DNA from: Ignelater luminosus
Taxonomy: Eukaryota; Arthropoda; Insecta; Coleoptera; Elateridae
Length of the DNA: 64,000 nt
Direction of reading: 5' to 3'
NCBI GenBank assembly: GCA_011009095.1
Contig: VTPC01000026.1
Span: forward strand, 18,208-82,207
Both the position numbers and the translations under genes were made by a program. The notes under the pieces are model-generated. The model did no database searches. It saw only the letters and a program-made list of their open reading frames with translations, and was not told the DNA's origin. Below, piece after piece: positions 12,061 through 25,599 of the stretch. Position 1 is the first letter of the stretch, and every line of letters begins with the position of its first letter.

Positions 12061-14565
12061 TGAAGCGAACCAAGATGCTCCTCGTACTGACTCGGACGGG
12101 TTATTTTCGTACTGAACCACACCGAAGGATTGATTAAATGGGTTAAGAAATATTGGCTAAATGTATTTATTTTCCACCTGTCTTGACCAGATGCCTTTGT
12201 TTACCGTCTACTGCTTTTTGCCATTGTATATTTGCATTGATCATAAATAGAGCAAATTTATTCTGTCTAATAATTTCTTCATAGTGACTTTAATAACTTG
12301 GTCTACGAACAGAACAAAGGTTTCTTTTCTTATTTTTTTTACTATTTTCAATTCTGAAGTGCTGCACGATCTTCTTCCAAACAATTTCTAATAGTCGAAA
12401 AACTCCTACCCCCATTGGTCAGTCAGACCATAAGCGTAGAATCCACTTAAGAGAACTGTTAGATATGGTTTATGTTTATCTAGCAAAAAAATATTATTTT
12501 TGATAATCCAAAAATGAAATATGTTATATGAGTGTAATCAACAATGCTTTCACCGGTCATCCATCCAGATTTTCCCAACCAGCAACCATTAGACATTAAA
12601 GAGACAATATTATTGGAAATTTGTTCATAAGCATGCACGAATAGAATAAATGAAATTTAACATGGGGAGGAATACTGTCGGAAGCAAAAAAAATTCGAAG
12701 AAGCATTGGGAACAGCAACGCAACGTCATCTACAATCATACGAAATCCATGGTCGGACATCAGAAACACTGCTTTTCAATCGACAATAATTTTAGAATCG
12801 TTATGCATAAGAGCGATTGATTTTTCTTCAAGAAAATGGCCAAAACTAACTTTCACTGATTACAGCGCCATTTGAAATTTCCAAGTTGCCCCCCGCCTCA
12901 CCTCCAGGGGGTGGTGAGAGCGGGCTAATCTTTACACAGGCAAACGTTCTTTTTGATACTATTAAAGGTTTATTTGAACCTTTATTTTCGTACAATGCAT
13001 ATATCTCGAGATATTTAGGTGTCTCAAGTTAAATGGAACACCCGATATACTTCAGAAGGACGCAAATCTACATCAGAGCCAGAATCCAACTTGAACTTAC
13101 TTATTGCCTTTTTTCAGAATAATCTTACAATACAGTGTCAATTTGTTTTTTTCACTACGTTTACACTATTCACCTAATAATCAGGATCATTTTATAAATT
13201 GCTTGGGAAACTTTTAATTTTAATTTTTTCTACAGTTTTGACATTTTTATTAAATGCAATTTTTAACCTAATAAAGTTACTGAAATGATTAGCTAATTTA
13301 CTATGACAAACTAAAGCAGTCCTAGCAGGACATTAACTGCTTATATCTTTTGCATGATCGCTATCACACCATAAACAATAAATAACAGTACTTCCAGATT
13401 TAGTAGAAGAAACATGATGTTGAGATCTTGATTTTCGGGAAACTTCAGACTTTAAAGGCTTTAAAACACCTTCTGACATCTTTTCTCATTTTCATTTTCC
13501 AAAACTTCTTTTGCTTATTTTCTTGCTACCTCTATTATACAAAATTTATTAATTACTTCTTGTAGACCTACTCTCTCTACTAAAGGTTCTGTGATTTGAC
13601 AATTCTTATCAGAAAAATTACAAGAGCCCACTAGAATCTTGGCATCTGTCAAAAAATTTTCAATTGTTCTTGTTTTTTTGGTGATTTTTACTGTAAAAAC
13701 GAGATACCTTACATATATATACATAGTGTCCCATAAATGCCAATAAAGCTTCAGACAAACATCTTTTATAAGTTCTTATTGCAAATCTGCCAAAAGAAGA
13801 CTGTTCTACAGTTAGTTTTCTAGTAAAAATAGGCAGAAGTCCCCGTCCCAAGCCCTGACGCTTTATGGGGGGTGGTGGAAAGTGCCTTTTTTCGCTTTTT
13901 CGCTCATAACTCGGAAACGGTGCGTCGTACGGTAGAAAGTATTCGTTACAAAATAAACGATAATTAAATTTCCTAAAAGAAAGTTTATATTTATTTTCTT
14001 CCTATGTGTTATAGTTTCCGAGATATTCGCTAGCAAAAATCGAAAGTTTTCATAAAACGTTTTTTACCTCACATTTTTCGTCAAACTTGTTCTTCTAGAT
14101 CCTCAGCCATATGTTTTACAAAACCGTCGTCAGACAGGAAGTTGTAGAGCATTAGATTTCATTCAGAAATATGTAATATCTATTAATTTATTTTTGGCAG
14201 GTCAGAAGTTACAGCAATTTGAAGTTTTCGGATAAATTTTTTCCTCAAACTTGCCTTTCTAGCTCCTCAGCCTTGTGCTTTCAGAAAATTCGTCAGGCAG
14301 GAAGTTGTAGAGCAAGGCTAGGGGCGGGGAATTTTAGTATCTTTGCCTCCTAACTACTCCCAACACATTCCTCAAGAGAAAAATTCTCTCCCATTCCATG
14401 TCCTCTACAACTCCCTTTTGGGCATTTATTGACTGAGTTATATATGCACGGAAATTTTTCAATAGACGCCATCCAAACCATAGCGTAATTAAGAATACCG
14501 ACCAAAGGCTTAGACAAACCGGAAATATTATTTCCGGTCAGCTTCATCCTTAGCACAGAGCTAGA
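12061..14565. other. Intergenic stretch with old repeats
   Basis: No gene recognised. The minus-strand open frames at 13515-13724 and 13660-13851 overlap and match nothing I know. At 14085-14320 a sequence phrase is repeated twice (CAGGAAGTTGTAGAGCA with about 60 bases of similar flank; copies near 14138 and 14300), so this is repeat-derived. The rest is AT-rich. Confidence 0.35.
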
Positions 14566-14985
14566 ATGGAAGAAAATTTTGCAAAACGAGTTACATTTTG
14601 TGAATGGTTATTGGAGAAACATAAAAGAGATATAACATTTGTAAGCAAAGTCCTGTGGACGGACGAAGCCAAATTCACACGAAAGGGTGTTTTTAATGCC
14701 CATAATGAGCACATTTGGACACGTGAAAATTCACATCCTCTTCATTGCAGAAGCTATCGAACTCATTTTGCAGTAAATATTTGGGTTGGAATAGTTGGTT
14801 GGTCTTTTTGTACTACCAAACAGGTTGAACCCAAAAAAACTATTTAAGAGCTAATAAATTGAAAACACCAAGCAGGTGTAGCAGCTACTATTGATGGTAG
14901 AATGCTTCAACGTGTTCAACAGTCAATTGTAACGCAAGCAAGAAAATGTTGTGAACTGAAGGAAGACAATTTGAACATTTAGATT
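14566..14985 (+). pseudogene. Mariner-like (IS630 superfamily) transposase, deleted
   Basis: The 93-residue frame at 14566-14847 matches the middle of insect mariner-like transposases: RVTFCEWLL, then the first catalytic Asp block (KVLWTDEAKFTRKGVFN), HNEHIWTRENSH and FAVNIWVGIVGW. After the stop at 14847 a short piece in another register (VQQSIVTQARKC, ending near 14985) matches the C-terminus of the same proteins, so the region with the other two catalytic acids has been lost. A short AAT microsatellite follows at 14993-15010. Confidence 0.72.
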
Positions 14986-14989
14986 AAAT

Positions 14990-17900
14990 TGAGATAATAA
15001 TAATAATAAGCCTGGTCCTCCTTTCTGCAGGGCAAAGGTTCTGTACTGGTGGTTGGTTCTTCTTTATTTGTTCTTTTACTCTACTATTTGAAAAAATCTT
15101 ATAATGTGTTTGAAAGAAGGCTTACAGTTCTGTAATTTCTTCGTTCTTGTTTACTTCCTTTCTTAAATAGAAGTGTTATTGATGACTTTTTCTACTGCCC
15201 TGGAATTTGTTCCTTTAATTATTTTTTTCTTTCTGGTGTTAAGGCTTTTAAGATTGTTACTTCGACTGAAGGATTTTCTTGGGATGTTATATTCTCTATT
15301 GGTTATACTTTTCAACTTTATAAAGGTTTTTAAAATATCTTGTTGCTTCTTTATTTAGCTTTTTTCTGTTCGTAATAGTACTTATTCCTTGTTGGTTGGT
15401 GACTTGCAGCAGCGTTGCCAAGTTTGGATTTCTTTTCTTGGTTGGTGTGTTGAAACTAGGAACATTGGGACATTCGTGTTTTCAATTTTGGCATCTTAGG
15501 AGACTGAGGAAAGCTGCTATTCGAAGCTTTATTGGCATTTACGGGACACTTTGTATATTCTTTTTGGGATTACGATAATTGTGAAAATGTAACATATCAA
15601 TAACAGTTTTTTATGAACCATCATTTTAAAACTGAAACGTATTACGTGTTTCAGGATCAATTATATTGAGTAACCTTGAGATTTTCCTGTCCTTCTTTTA
15701 TTTGGTCATATCCGGTTGCAGACATATAAATATCAAACTCCTCTTTGAATTCTTTCTAGTTTTCTGTAAGATTCTCCATAAATGACAATGTATCTGATGC
15801 ATTAAACGATGAAGTAAACATTTCTTTATTTTTTTACAACCAGTAGACTGCGCCATGTATTACATATGCAATTACAATAGTAGCAAATAGTAGTTAGCAA
15901 ATATAACATTAATTCAAGATTTTACAATTTTCAATTATAAGGCATTTTATATAAAAAGCAACAAACTGTTGTTTATCACAGGGACAAACTGGGCCATCAA
16001 AAATCGTGTGATCCTTGGCATCCTGTCTATGTTGACCTCTTGTGTTTGAAATTCTGAATCTCAAAAGCAAGGAATAAAATACAACAAAAGAAAACTAATT
16101 TTCTCGATTATTCTAAGCACTCATACAATTTTCCTCAACAGAAAACTTAATCTAATGCATCATGCTACTAAGATTTGAGCTGATGGACTATAAAACACTG
16201 AGACAGTAAGGAGGCTAGACTTCATAATTCGATGAAGTTTACAAATTTAAGTCTTATCGCATTAAAGGGAGATAAAATAAAAGGTAAAAGAACAGAGAAT
16301 AAATATAATTGAAGGCGTATGATCTATGATTAACTGGATATAATTAAGATGGAACTAAAAATATGGGCAAGGTAGATTATTCCTGTTATCGTCTACAGTT
16401 TTCATTCTTTTGCTGAATTCTACTGCAAGCAAAATTAAATTTAAACCACTAAACGTGCTCTGTTTCTCTTGCACAAATTTTGTTAGATTTCTGGAAAAAT
16501 CTTCTTTCCTTCTTGCATTTTTCTTGTGGTGCCCATGCTGGATGAGTCTGATTCAAAATGAAAGGTTCAAGAATGTAGAGAAAATCTTAAAAATATATAA
16601 TTCAAAAGAAGTTTCTTGATAAAGAATCGGTGAACTTGAGAGTTCGTAGAGAAGATGAAATTCTTTCTTATCATATTTATCTTCTCACTTACAGATATCT
16701 GTTGGTTCTTCAGAAACTTACCATATAAGATCCAATGTTATTTTTAGATAAAGGTAACTAATATAACCTCACAATCAGACATAACACATAACCAATGTAT
16801 GTACTCATAAGCTGAGAAAGTTTGTAAATGTTGATTATTGTTATTCTTTCAAGACAGTTTAAATTTAAAAGTTCAAAACTACTTGCATTAGTTTAAGTTT
16901 GCTTCGATTGCTACATCTGGAATCTTAACGTAATACCAGATTATGGTCTAAGAACTGTTAGAGAATTTTCTGTTTTGATTAATCAGACTTGGTAGGTCTC
17001 ATGTGGTGAAAGACACAGACCTGACAACATAAGTAACTTGTCCAACCAACGGAAACAGTGTAGCCATTTTGTAGCGACACTTTTTGTTTACTTGAATTAT
17101 AAAATGTATAACCAAACTAAACCTTTTTGATCAGGTATGAAGACCAACTCAGGATGAATTAATGTTTATTCCTAACAGTCTTTCTATCTTCACTGCTACT
17201 GAGCGTAGTTTCGTTTTACTTTTTACTGCATTTTCAACCTGTAAAAAACAAAAAGGTGTCAAGGTCTCATCATACTACGTTTCACAATGAGGTTATATTA
17301 GGAATTTATAATCAAAAAGCAAAATCTTGACCGAGGCGTACACTGAATTCAAGCAAAGTGATAGAAGAAGTATTATACAGTAGATGGATATAATTAATAA
17401 GCTTATAGATCGTTATCACTAATCAGATCTAGCTGCTATAAATTCTAGCCTTGCATTAGAAGGTTACATATTCGGTACAAACCCAACTTACCAAGCTTCA
17501 AACTTAAGATCTTTCCTTTTGCACTAACCCTGTCTGTAGTTGGTATCAGCCGTCTTAAGAAAGAGCAGCGTGGTCACCACACAAATCTAAAATTCCCAAT
17601 GTTCCCAGATGAAATGTAGATAGGTACAACAACTTTCCCAAAACATCTAGAATCAGAACTTCACATGCTTATCACTTTCTCCATCTTTATTTTGCTGTTT
17701 GTAATCTATTGGAAATTTAGTTTTTTAATAAAAAGAAAAACACTAGTCATAAAATAAAGTGTTGGCAATAAAATCTTTGTGATTTCCTAACCTCGTTTTT
17801 AAGGTGATATTAAATAAATAAACGCTGGCAATACTTAACAAAGTCTGAGAAACCTGAGTAATTGAATTAGCAAATTAACATGTGTAAATGTTTTCTAATT

Positions 17901-19024
17901 ATTATTTGTGAAGGGTATCCTGATGTTTGTTTAAGTAGTAGGTATGCAATTACATGTTCAAGTTGGAGGCTTCTTTGCTGCACGCATCGTGTAAACACTA
18001 AATAGAAAAAAATCAATTAAATCTAAATAAAACTGTTTTTTAAATGCAATTCAAACTTTTCTTCTACTAAAAAGTTATAAGATATTTCCAAAATCAAAAC
18101 ATCGTCATTACTTTTCGTAGCATGATTACAAGAACCAATCGAAAGGTTAGAGCTTACGACGTCACACAATGCCGCAATTTTAAAATTATCAATTTTCAAT
18201 GATTGTTTTTAGTGACAAAAGAAAAAATCGGGGGACTTTTCACTTAACTATTGGTGTCTAGGTTGCAAATTATTTTTAAATAAATTTGTAGATGAATTAG
18301 GTTATTTATAATAATAGGTTAGAAGACAACAATAGTATCGACATAAAACTCAGTAGTGATTTAAACAACATAAATCCTAGCCCTATATTCTTATAATAGA
18401 AGCAGTTAAGAGAGAATTAATGTCGATTTTCAGATATACAAAAATATTTTTTAAATACTGGCACTTGTCCAAATCTGATCCATTGCCTTCGATACACTTA
18501 ATTGCACGAGGCGTGACCACTCGCAAATTTAGAAAGCTAAATCGACAAGGACTGCTTACTGATCTATTATTACTAGGTCGTAAAGAAAACAGTTCTGCTT
18601 TAAAAAAGTCTCACAAAAGTGTGTAAAAATTGTAGTAAAATTCTTGAGGCTAAAAACGCGAACAAGGGAACAATTTGCATGGTCGCCGCGATTTGGCATA
18701 AGGCCAGTATGTACGTTATAATCGCGAGGTTCTTGATTGGTACATAGGTGTGCCAGTAACGGCGCTATGTTAATAGATCCGATGAAATTAACACGCACAT
18801 TATGTAACAGTCACTCTAGTAAGGTACTTTATTGTAACATAAACGTCACATACATTTATATACAGAATCAGAAGCAGTATATCATACGAAATGCGTTATT
18901 TAGAAATCGTTACAACTTACAAATTCGGTAAAAACGACAACAAAATGAAACCGTCTGAAAATGCTAACACACACGCAGAGCATTATCACATCCTAACCAT
19001 TATTTATCTTATTAAAATCTTCTT
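14990..19024. other. Intergenic stretch without a recognisable gene
   Basis: About 4 kb of AT-rich DNA in which I find no supported gene, RNA or mobile element. Frames at 15173-15358, 15396-15578, 16410-16619 and 18420-18626 are short, hydrophobic or low-complexity, and look like chance. Confidence 0.4.
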
Positions 19025-20085
19025 TTAAAATGCTAACTCTTCTTCCTGTGTTTCCTTAATACGAACTGCTCTACGTGCTGATATCGGTGGCGGAATATCG
19101 TTCTCTTCGGCTACTTCAGCAATTAGGGCGCGTAATCTGGCAGCTTTTCTTTCTCTTTCTGCTTGTCTTTCAGCCATTGCTTCCATTTCTTCTTCAAGGT
19201 CGGTCAGTCGAGCACGAGATTGTTTGGCCCTTACAGAAGCTCCACTTTCAATTTTTTCTATTTGTTGCTGCTGTTGTTGATGATGTTGGGCTTGTTCCTC
19301 TTTAAGAGCAGACCATCTCGATACGTCCCTACTTCCACTGTCTTCTTCTTGAGTTAATCTCAAAGAGCGACGCTTTATTGTAACGTCTTCGTCGAGTCCA
19401 CGATCCTGACCTCTGCGTGATATAGCTTCGTTTAATGGACTCAAACCCACGGAATCCAATATCTTGTCGGTTCTGTCTAGAAGGCGTCGAGTGTTAAGAT
19501 TACTGACTGTGCTTTCCATCCCTACATCATCAATGGCTGATACTTTCTTGCTCGCCCTGATGCTCTTTATCCTTGATACGGTCTATAATGGTAATGGAAA
19601 TTATTAGTTATCCTATTTTAGTAGATAATGCGGGGGTTCCACGATACAGGGTATAATAATGATCCTAATCTATTCATTGCTTATCAACGACTACTGTACT
19701 TAAATGCTCTCTATTTCGATAAATAATGCGATGGGGTCTAATTATTACGGTTTTTGTTTTAGAATAATCGAACCTCTTCGTCAAAGTTATCCAAAAGTTC
19801 ACGAGCATCTAAACGTCCTCCGCGAGAATCGAAAAATGACTCTCCAGAGATGTGTTTTTCTGCACGACGGCGGCAATTATCCAGATCGTCATCCAAGAAT
19901 GCTCTTTCATGACGTTCTAATAGCTCATTAGGAATAGTAGCCGGTGCTCTTGGGGGAGTTAAAGGTCTTCCGGAATATTTTCTGTTCAGACGATCTAACG
20001 CCGGTCTGTACATGCTTTCACCAATATTGTAATTGGCATCGTACACGCGTGTACGTGGTCTACTTAAAATGGTGCGTTTAGACAT
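19025..20085 (-). CDS. Unrecognised 289-residue coiled-coil protein, two exons
   Basis: Exon 1 is 20085-19774 (104 codons, starts MSKRTILSRPRTRVYD); exon 2 is 19582-19025 (185 codons and stop). The acceptor at 19584-19583 follows a pyrimidine-rich tract, the donor is GAG|GTTCGA (weak), and joining is in phase 0. Just before the ATG lies a strong acceptor (TTTTCCTTTTTCAG), so there is probably a further 5' UTR exon. The protein is highly charged. It has no signal peptide or membrane segment, a short poly-Gln run at about residues 207-212 and a Glu/Arg-rich coiled coil at about 220-270. It ends with ETQEEELAF. The long open frames, clean splice and lack of stops mark a real gene. I cannot assign a function. 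A cytoskeletal or filament-associated role would fit the composition but is only a guess. Confidence 0.7.
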
Positions 20086-22169
20086 ACTGAAAAAGGAAAA
20101 AGAGACACTTATAAGTAAATGCAAACATGATCTTGGCGTACAGGTTATTTACTTGTTATTTTTTAAATTTAAATGTAAAAAATAACAAGGGTCACTCTCC
20201 TCTAGTTATGTATCTGTCTCTGAATCTCATTTATTCACACCTACTATAATTTTTATTTATAAGGTTTCTGACTCTGAAGATTCAAATATATAACACAAGT
20301 CAAGTTCATCAAAAAAATTACTTTTGTCATTTTATATAAAACAGTTTGAAGATTTTCCTTTTTCCTCTTTAAACTAAAGTTAAACAAGAAAAAGGTTGTG
20401 CCAATTTTTAAAAGTTTAAATTCCAAAATGTGGGTTAAATAATATTGACATAAATTTATTTTGTTTTTCTTGAGTATATTTTTAGGTGGAGTTTTTTTAT
20501 TTCTCCTTCTCTATTTTCCCGTGTCAATTACCGGTGCTTTTAACCCTCAGTTTTTAACCTTCAGTTATGACGATTGCAACATTTAAGAGCCGCAGTCTCC
20601 CAAATCTTGGGATAAAGATAGATCAGCAGTTGCTTGGACTAACTATTATTAGGCAAAAGCGTGGTCAGCATAGCCCGGGTACATGAAACCTACATTTTGT
20701 TAAGAATTTCATTCATCGAGATTTTTTCCTGTTTCTTTTGCTCGAGAATATCCAACTGCCTAAAGTTATAAATAACACAAAAACTTTTTTTTTGAAAAAT
20801 TAATTTCAAGGAAGCGTGTCGAACTAAAACTTCCAGTTTTATTTTGTTTTTGAAAATCTTGAAATAAAGCTTTAAGAGAAAATTTAAAAATAAAAACTTA
20901 AAAAATTATTATGTTAAACTGGAGATTCAAACTAATTATGGATTGCCTATACAAAATGATTAAAATAATTCGAATTCCTATCAACAAAACATCTTGAGGG
21001 AAACATCATACAATAATACATAAGAAGATTTATTTTGTTTACAAATACTTTTATTAAAATATATTTATTGTTCATAATTACCTGCTTCTTAATTAATATA
21101 AAATTATTCCATAAAACACTACATACACCACCAAAGTTAACAGACAAAGTGGACCGACGCCGGCGGCGTTTCATACTCCCTCCTTAAAATGCAGTGCTCC
21201 CACTCATTTTATATTTTTATATTTAATGATCTTATTCTTCTAGTAAATTTTGTGAGCCGCTGAGGCGATTTCCCAAAATAACGCATTTCCACCTAACTAG
21301 GCACGAAATTCTAGAATGTGCATATCTAAATAAGGTAAAAAATTTTTTAACGATGCCAAATGAAATTCATGGATCATTCTCTATTGTTTTCAAGTGAAAT
21401 CATGCTTATGCATCACAAATTATTATTGGTAATTAATACGCAATGTCGTTCAGATCTATTTAAAATACATAAAAGCTTCCTTCTTTCAGATGTCAGTTTC
21501 TGCAAAACTGGTCAAACCTCATTTGAGTCTTTTGTTAATTCCACTGTTAAAGATAAACATAGATTGAGAAAAAGACTGGAACTCTTATGTTTAGCATATT
21601 CGGTTTTTAGAATGTCGCCTTAGTAAATATATTTGAATGCATCTAAAGCTGTTTGTTTCTCGTGGTGATAAGCATTTAAAAATTTTATAAAAGTCAATTC
21701 GACTTCTATTAAAGTTACAGTCCAATTACACCGGTTTACACTTGCTTGCTTTGGTAATCAGTAAGGTGGGAGGGGCAGAATTATTTATTTCTATGTATAC
21801 AGAAAAGTTTATATACTTTTTTTTGACTGATGTACAATAATAATATTAAAAAATAAGGCTAAGGCCTTTACTCTTAATAATAGAATTTTAAATATCGTGG
21901 GATAGGGCGGGAATTTCCATCTGTGATAATAGGAAATTTGCAGTCTTTGGATTGGCAACACTGGTAAGGAATCATCCTCAAACTCCATACCACGCACGAG
22001 TCCCTCTCGGACTCTCCAGACTTGTACTCTGAAATAGACTTGAAGGTTTGACGCCGCTTCGAGTACTTCCAAAATTTGCCCAGAGATTCCAAAAACCCAA
22101 TGATTACTGATTATTAGATGACGCTCTGCGGTTTGCCAGCATTTTCATAACCTCAACTGGCAACCGGTC
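20086..22169. other. Intergenic stretch upstream of the coiled-coil gene
   Basis: Should hold the promoter and any 5' UTR exon of the minus-strand coiled-coil gene, but I cannot place them. Frames at 20947-21174, 21360-21623 and 21809-22092 resemble nothing known. Confidence 0.35.
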
Positions 22170-22560
22170 GTGCCGGTGAAATACCGGCTGGGTGGTAAGT
22201 CAAAACAGATGTTTGTTCATTTTAGCAAGGTTCGGATTCGAGAACATCATTATTATAATAACTATGTATCGTGGCCGGACCTTACTACTCCACATTATTC
22301 TAAAAGCACTCAGGGGTGGTTGAGACAAAGAAACTGTATCAAAGAATTCGTATCAAAAGTGTTAACCTACAAGATGTACCAAAAGCAAGACCATTTGAAG
22401 AGTTTTGGGCACTACTACCTAGAGAAGACTGTCAAGAGGTAAAATCAGTTAAACAACTCAATCTTAGAATACAAAAAAAATATTAAGAAATTTGATGTAA
22501 GTGTTGTCCAGACCGCAATGTGTAAGGTAAGAAGTAGGCTTTGACATGTACAAGAAGGAG
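22170..22560 (+). pseudogene. Mariner-like transposase, C-terminal fragment
   Basis: The frame at 22170-22442 contains YVSWPDLTTPHYSKSTQGWL and then a block matching the NPPNVPQARPIEDFWALLK region of mariner-like transposases (QKQDHLKSF in this frame, PFEEFWALL in the next frame). A further C-terminal piece in shifted frames runs to about 22550. The DNA-binding part and the earlier catalytic residues are absent. The fragment ends just before the 162 bp array. Confidence 0.65.
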
Positions 22561-22679
22561 GCCCGTTCTCAATTTTATAATTAATTGTAATTATTATTAA
22601 TAAATTATTGTATTTTTATAAATAAATAACAAACGTTTTGTAATACGGAATATACTTAGGGTGTAACATAGGTTTTGAT

Positions 22680-23885
22680 ACTCAAATCATGACAAAATTG
22701 ATTTCGTATAAATGTGTCCTGCAAAGTTACGGAACGATGACAACAGACCATCAGACCAAAAATCGCCATTTTCGATCTCGATTATCTCGAAGGCTATTCG
22801 AGATATCAAAATACCAATTATGTATTTGTAATCAGGACAGAATTCTAAGTTGATCTCGTATGTAACGTGTTCTGTAAAGTTACGGGAACAGAGCAGTAGA
22901 TCAACAAACAGAGTATGTAGAAAAACCGCCGTTTTCAATATCGATTTTCTCAAAAACTGTTCGAGATATTGAAATATCGATTATGTATCTGTAATCAAGA
23001 GAATGTTGTAAGTTGATTTCATATAAACATGTCCTGTAACGCTGCGGGAATGACAACAGATCACTAGACAGATTATGTTGAAAAATCGCCATTGTCGATC
23101 TCGATTATCTCGAAGACTATTCGAGATATCGAAATACCGATTATGTATCTGTAATCAGGACAAAATTCTAAGTTGATTTCGTATAAACGTGTTTTGTAAA
23201 GTTACGGGAACAGGACAATAGATCAACAGACAGACTATGTCGAAAAATCGCCATTTTCAATATCGATTTTCTCAAGAACTGTTTGAGATATTGAAATACC
23301 AATTATGTACCTGTAATCAAGAGAGTATGGTAAGTTGATTTCATATAAACGTGTTTTGTAGAGCTACGGGAATATGGCAACAGGTCACTAGACAGACTAT
23401 GTCGAAAAATCGCCATTGTCGATCTCGATTATCTCAAAGACTATTCGAGATATTAAAATATCAATTATGTATTTATAATCAAGACAAAATTCTAAGTTGA
23501 TCTCATATATAACGTGCCCTGTAAAGTTACGAGAACATGGCAACAGACCAACAGATAGATTACGTCGAAAAATCGCCATTGTCCATCTCGATTATCTCGA
23601 AGACTATTCGAGATATCGAAATACCGATTATGTATCTGTAATTAGGACAAAATTCTAAGTTGATCTCATATATAACATGTTCTGTAAAGTTACGGGAAGA
23701 TGGCAACAGACAAACTATGTCGAAAAATCGTCATTTTCGATCTCGATTATCTCGAAAATTATTCGAGACATCGAAATACTGATTATGTATCTGTAATCAG
23801 GAAAAGATTTTAAGTTGATTTCATATACAACATGTCTTGTAAAGTAACGGGAACATGCCAAAAGACCAACAAACAGACAGACGAG
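22680..23885. repeat. Satellite-like tandem array, about 162 bp unit, 7 copies
   Basis: The phrase TCGCCATTTTCGATCTCG and variants recur at 22765, 22928, 23088, 23250, 23412, 23575 and 23730, giving spacings of 163, 160, 162, 162, 163 and 155. Each unit continues with a dyad (TATCTCGAA ... TTCGAGATA), a dATTATGTATCTGTAATCA phrase, then AAGTTGAT and GTAAAGTTACGGGAA. Units fall in two types (see findings). No open frame spans the array; the short minus-strand frames are by-products of the repeat. Confidence 0.9.
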
Positions 23886-23889
23886 ATGT

Positions 23890-24830
23890 ACAAATTCAGA
23901 TACAAATTTTTTTAATTTCGTCGAAAATACAATTATGGTTCAAAGTAGGCACCGTTGTGGTCCAACATGAGTTGCCACTTCATGGGCAAAAGTTCAATGT
24001 CTGGGGTTTAGAGGCAAAATGCAGTCTGGGGTGCTCTTGGACCTGCTCAACATTAATAAAGTGTACTACGGCTAGGAAATGAGCTAGAGACACGAACAAG
24101 TGGTAGTCTGATGAGGCACAGACTGTACGGTGGGTGAATGAGATGTTCCCAGTAGGGCCGCATTCGAAACATGCGGCTTAGAATTATCTTGCTGAAAAAC
24201 CACACCACGGCAGAAATGGCCAGCTAGAGCGGGGAAGCGAAGTTTTCACGGGACACGATCAAGTTGTTTATGGACAAGTTTCCAGTGGATCACTCTACCG
24301 TGCCACCACCAAACGCACAGAAGAACCTTGTTAGCACGCCAATCGGGTTTTGACACCTGCCTGGCTGACTGTCCGTAGGTAAGGCACCGTTTCTTGCTGA
24401 TAAAATGCTTAGACAGGACCCACTTCTTATCAGAAGTCACTATCCGGTCCAGAAACAAGGCTTCCTGTTGACGCTAGAGCTATTATTGCGCGGTCATCAG
24501 ACGATCATTCTTGTTTCTTTGGGTCAGTTCATGGGGCATCCATTTTAGCGATTTGCATATGTGAACAGTGGAAGTTCGACAACAGCAAGTACTGCTTGCT
24601 CATCGATAACTGGCAGCCTTCCTGATTGCGGTTTATCTTTGAGCGTTTGCTGCTCTTGCCTGAGCTTGCTGAACTACCGCTTTACAGTCACATAAGAAGC
24701 AACCCCTGGGCGTTTCGCATGAGTGATATTGTGCCATGTTTGTTTAGGTGTGTGGCCGAAATCGAATTAGCGCTTGATTAGAATACGTATACCGGCTTTT
24801 GAAAAGTCCATTCTTACATTAAAACAAAAT
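23890..24830 (-). pseudogene. Mariner transposase fossil
   Basis: Read on the minus strand, this region follows a mariner transposase from the linker (FGRLPVIDEQAV at about 24610) through VPHELT-like residues (about 24540) to the frame at 24458-24246, which contains FLDRIVTSDKKW, the first catalytic Asp block, and KVLLCVWWWHGRVIHWKL. Lower-quality matches continue to about 23900. Stops and frameshifts are frequent, and terminal inverted repeats were not found. The right part overlaps the edge of the satellite-like array. Confidence 0.8.
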
Positions 24831-25599
24831 CAAAAGCGATGAAAAGTTTATGAGTGCCATATCATATGAAAGAGCATTAAATGTTCCATTACATGATAAA
24901 GGAATTGGGTCAAAATGTTGCTTAGTCTTCGAGATATAAATTTTTGAAAATAACTAAAAACGGATATCAAAACTTATGTTACACCAAAATATTTGTTTAA
25001 TTGTACTTTAAGTCCAAAAGGTTTGCTATCGAACTATTAGAGGTTCTTTTTATGTTTTAAAAATTATAATTAGCTTAAGATCTTTTCAATATTTGCTTTT
25101 GAAAGAGATTAACAGGTGAAAAAAAATAAAAAAAATAGCTTTAGAATAGCAAACAGGTACATACTTGCCAAGCGTGTCATAATTATGGGACCTTTTAACA
25201 AATTATCCAGGTTTCACCTTTTAAAGAATTAAAGTATTTTTACTTAAATTAATGTAACTTGTAATTTGTTGTTACAACTTCCATCATAACATTTGTTTGA
25301 AGTTACAATCCAGAATTTTCATTTAAAGAAAAAATTTCCACAAAACACAAGTAGCCATTCCAATAACAAAAAGGCACTATAAGATATGCCAAGATATTGA
25401 GCAAAAAAGTTCTTTTTTATTTTGCATTAGATAAGTTAGATCGCTGAAGAGGCTGGCAATGTCACCAAAACGTTGGAGTATAAGTAAAATGTTTTTACAT
25501 TAAAATTTTGATGTTTTTAATTTGACCAACCCTCGAGATTCCTTTCTAAAATACAAATTAAAGTAGCCAAGAACATTAATTTCAACAAAAAAAGTCAAT

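Noticed and set aside
12560-12840. Minus-strand residues resembling a transposase (KSGWMTGES)
   Set aside because: Only a short phrase resembles DDE transposases; flanking residues do not follow any family.
22680-23885. CRISPR-like regular repeats
   Set aside because: Units are about 162 bp, diverge along their whole length and have no constant repeat with variable spacers. This is a tandem satellite in an animal genome.
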